Below are positions 61,929 through 64,000 of a DNA stretch of 64,000 bases, one piece after another. Within the stretch, counting starts at the first letter, position 1, and the number at the start of each line of letters is the position of its first letter. Origin of the DNA: Streptomyces viridochromogenes (lineage in GTDB: Bacteria > Actinomycetota > Actinomycetes > Streptomycetales > Streptomycetaceae); NCBI RefSeq assembly GCF_001270495.1, contig NZ_LGUR01000036.1, forward strand, positions 62,001 to 126,000, given 5' to 3'. The translations under genes were made by a program, and so were the position numbers. The notes beneath the pieces are model-generated. The model did not search any database. It was not told the origin of the DNA and saw nothing but the letters and a program-made list of their open reading frames with translations.

Positions 61929-62010
61929 AACCCGTGGGGCGTTGTCAGTGCCCCGTGCCATGATCCGAAGGTGTGAGGGTGGGAGCCGGGGTGGAGGGGG
62001 CTTGGGGGGG

Positions 62011-62962
62011 ATGGGCGGAACGCAGGCGCGGCCATCGCGAGCTGATCCGCCCGGAGTGCACCCGGTGTGGTCGCGCGACTTCGGTCTGTTCTTCGCCGCG
62101 CGGGCCGTCGCCCAGCTCGGTGACAGCATGCTGCCCGTGGCCCTCGCCGCGGGCCTGCTCCAGCACGGTCACGGCGCGGGCGCCGTCGGCCTCGCGTTGG
62201 CCGCGACGTCGGCCGCCCTCGCCGGGCTCATCATCTTCGGCGGGGTCGTCGCCGACCGTTTCAACACCCGCAAGCTGATGGTCGGCGCCGATCTGGTCCG
62301 CGTCGGCACCCAGTCCCCGGCCGCCGCGCTCTTCTTCTCCGGGCACGTGGTGCTGTGGCAGATCTGCGCGATCGGCTTCGTCAACGGGGTGGCGGCCGCC
62401 GTGTTCCAGCCGGGGGTCGCCGGCACGGTGCCCCGGCTCGCCAAAGACGTCCAGGGCGCGAACGGCGCCATCCCGCTCGTGGCGACGGAGGTGGTCCAGC
62501 GACACGGTCCGGGCGCCTACGGCCTGATCAACTCCGCGCTCGGCGCGGGCACCGCTCCTGGGCGGCCTGCTCGCCCTGCGGCTGCGCCCCCGCCGGATGC
62601 TCCGCGCCGGCGCGATCGCCCTGTTCGCCTTCGCCGGCTTCCCCGTGACGGTCGGCGCGGGCCTCGACGTCGCGGCCATGGCGGCCGGAGCCGCCGTCGC
62701 CGGGGCGGGGATGGCCTTCTGGAGCGTGATGTGGGCGACCAGTGTCCAGACCCAGGTCCCGGCCGACGTCCTCAACCGCATCCACGCGTACGACGTGGCG
62801 GGCTCCCTGGCCATGATGCCGGTCGGCCAGGCCCTCGCGGGCCCGGCCGCGGCGACCCTGGGCGCCGACCGTGTGCTCCTGGTCGCCGGAGGGATGAGCC
62901 TCGTCGTCGTGGGTGCGCTGCTCTCGGTGCGGGCGATACGGGACCTGGTGCGTGGACGCGCC
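62011..62962 (+). pseudogene. MFS transporter remnant (internal deletion plus one-base frameshift)
   Basis: The N-terminal half reads in one frame from ATG 62011: SRDFGLFFAARAVAQLGDSM, ADRFNTRKLMVGADLVRV (the A-loop motif) up to DVQGANGAI. Directly joined is PLVATEVVQRHGPGAYGL, which belongs further along a normal transporter, so roughly 90-100 residues with several helices seem deleted. At 62551-62560 (ACCGCTCCTG) an extra C shifts the frame; reading one base less gives LGGLLALRLRPRRMLRAG and the rest of the C-terminal half in the other frame. That frame has no stop before the tRNA. The result cannot make a 12-helix carrier. Single-base errors in the assembly could explain the shift but not the deletion. 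Confidence 0.8.
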
Positions 62963-63123
62963 GACGACGCTCAGGTCGGTTCCCGCCGAGACCGGCGAGA
63001 GCGTGTGTCCGGAGCGGAACTGAAGCCGGTGGGCACGCATAAACGAGTGCGCGACCACCGACCCGAGTGCGGTATTGTTTCCATGCACGTTCGGCCGGGG
63101 GAAACCCCAGGTCAGACGGACAC

Positions 63124-63197
<74 letters not shown>

Positions 63198-63278
63198 CGG
63201 TGTGAAGGGTCTTCGCAGGCGAGAGTCTGTGAGGGCCCTTCTTCTGTGTGGGCCGTTTCCGGCTCCGAGGTTGAGCAT

Positions 63279-63310
63279 GCCCGGATCCGTCGGCCGTGAC
63301 GGATCCGGGC
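63279..63310. terminator. Perfect 13-bp hairpin after tRNA-Pro
   Basis: Arms 63279-63291 and 63298-63310 are exact inverse complements with a 6-nt loop. Lies between the tRNA and a convergent gene, so it may serve both strands. Confidence 0.85.
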
Positions 63311-63423
63311 GTCTGCTTGCGGCACCGGCGGCGAAGTGGGCGGGCGTCTGCCGGACGGGGTGGGACGCGATGCCCCTGCTACCCGGCGTCCATGCACGTC
63401 ACGTTTCCGCTGGTGACATCACC

Positions 63424-64000
63424 TCAGCGGACCTCCCGTGCGTACGGGGCGACGGTGATCCGGTCGATCAGCGGCGCGTAGCGGGAACGGAGCAGCACTC
63501 CGGGAAAGGTGTCCGAGGCGTAGGTGGTTCCGTCGAAGTTCGGCAGTTCCTCGGAGCGGAAGGCGATCGTGTTCTGCCCCTTCTTGAGCCGGACGGGGAC
63601 GGTCAGTTCCCAGAAGTTGTTCTGGTGGAAACTGTGCGGGAAGCCGACGCGCGTCGTCTCACCGCCGTTGACGGTGATGTCGGCGTGGCGGGCGAGCGGG
63701 TCCGGGTTGTAGTGGGTGGCTTCGGACTGCTCGGGGTTGGAGTAGCGGATGCGGAGCGCGTACAGGCCCGCGCGGTCCGCGGCGACGGTGAACGTCGCGG
63801 TGTTGCCGTTGCCCGGCTCGCCGCCGATGCCGGTGATCGCCGTACCGTCGGTGGCCAGGGAGAGCGGGGCCAGCGTGGCCGAGCCCGCGAGCCTGGCGTC
63901 CTTCGCCTCGTACGTACGCGCCGGGAGGGCGCCCTCCGTGGGCGTGACCGTCAGTCGATCGACGAGCGTGGTGGACGAACCTCCGGTCACTGTCACCTTG
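63424..64000 (-). CDS. C-terminal carbohydrate-binding module of a secreted glycosidase (partial)
   Basis: The frame is open to the right edge, so only the last ~192 residues are seen. They form a beta-sandwich of the CBM6/CBM35 type: RTYEAKDARLAGSATL at the start of the module, then GNTATFTVAADRAGLYALRIRYSNPE, HADITVNGGETTRVGF, NFWELTVPVRLKKGQNTIAFRS and the final IDRITVAP (all quoted in pieces). Such modules bind galacto- or glucuronan chains and follow a catalytic domain that would lie outside the window. The start at 63996 suggested by a GTG is internal. Confidence 0.75.
   Translation of the reverse strand, partial: KVTVTGGSSTTLVDRLTVTPTEGALPARTYEAKDARLAGSATLAPLSLATDGTAITGIGGEPGNGNTATFTVAADRAGLYALRIRYSNPEQSEATHYNPDPLARHADITVNGGETTRVGFPHSFHQNNFWELTVPVRLKKGQNTIAFRSEELPNFDGTTYASDTFPGVLLRSRYAPLIDRITVAPYAREVR

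Noticed and set aside
61942..63042. 366-codon frame as an intact MFS gene
   Set aside because: After the extra base near 62554 the product becomes Pro/Arg-rich and loses all membrane helices, while the correct continuation is in another frame.

Overview
This window is a high-GC actinobacterial chromosome segment, almost certainly Streptomyces. The signs are very GC-rich third codon positions, frequent GTG and TTG starts, dense GTGA/ATGA stop-start overlaps, a conservon (histidine kinase, roadblock protein, DUF742 protein, GTPase), a complete hopanoid operon of the Streptomyces type, and small Streptomyces-type families. Three loci look damaged: ispG, a DUF1877-like gene and an MFS transporter.

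Layout. 0-20 kb is mixed housekeeping and accessory genes: a truncated Xaa-Pro peptidase coupled to an M14 carboxypeptidase, a BCCT transporter, an ABC-F ATPase, a serine hydrolase, Tex, a 43-residue LPFR-type peptide, a GlxA/DJ-1 pair, a crotonase, HdeD, an anti-sigma-type ATPase, isopentenyl-diphosphate isomerase, a CDF metal exporter and GalE. 20.3-27.4 kb is one tightly packed operon combining two CDP-alcohol phosphotransferases, a nucleotidyltransferase, a glycerol-1-phosphate-dehydrogenase-like enzyme, a GT2 glycosyltransferase and a two-gene ABC-2 exporter. It looks like an assembly and export line for a polyol-phosphate surface glycoconjugate, and its product is unknown to me.

27.7-40.7 kb is the hopanoid operon: hpnC, hpnD, a 47-residue coupled small protein, hpnE, a polyprenyl diphosphate synthase, shc, hpnG, hpnH, ispG, dxs and an hpnO-type aminotransferase. 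It carries its own two MEP-pathway genes for precursor supply. Its ispG is broken by a perfect 34-bp tandem duplication. Directly after it sits an XRE-cupin regulator with two 15-bp inverted repeats spaced exactly 20 bp, coupled to a 39-residue membrane peptide.

41.6-51.3 kb holds a tyrosine phosphatase, a GH36 alpha-galactosidase, a c-di-AMP (ydaO-type) riboswitch in front of a LysM/M23 peptidase, a DUF6250-like secreted protein behind a LacI-type operator, an SGNH hydrolase, a TetR regulator, an amino-acid dehydrogenase and an MBL-fold hydrolase. 52-56.6 kb is a conservon whose kinase ends in 24 uninterrupted His/Met-rich pentapeptide repeats. 56.8-59.1 kb is the threonine-to-glycine pair tdh-kbl. 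59.1-63.2 kb has LysR, XRE-cupin, GNAT and MmcQ/YjbR genes, the decayed DUF1877-like and MFS genes, and tRNA-Pro(GGG). The right edge cuts a protein with a C-terminal carbohydrate-binding-type module.

All functional names come from reading motifs and recalled family features. No database search was run.
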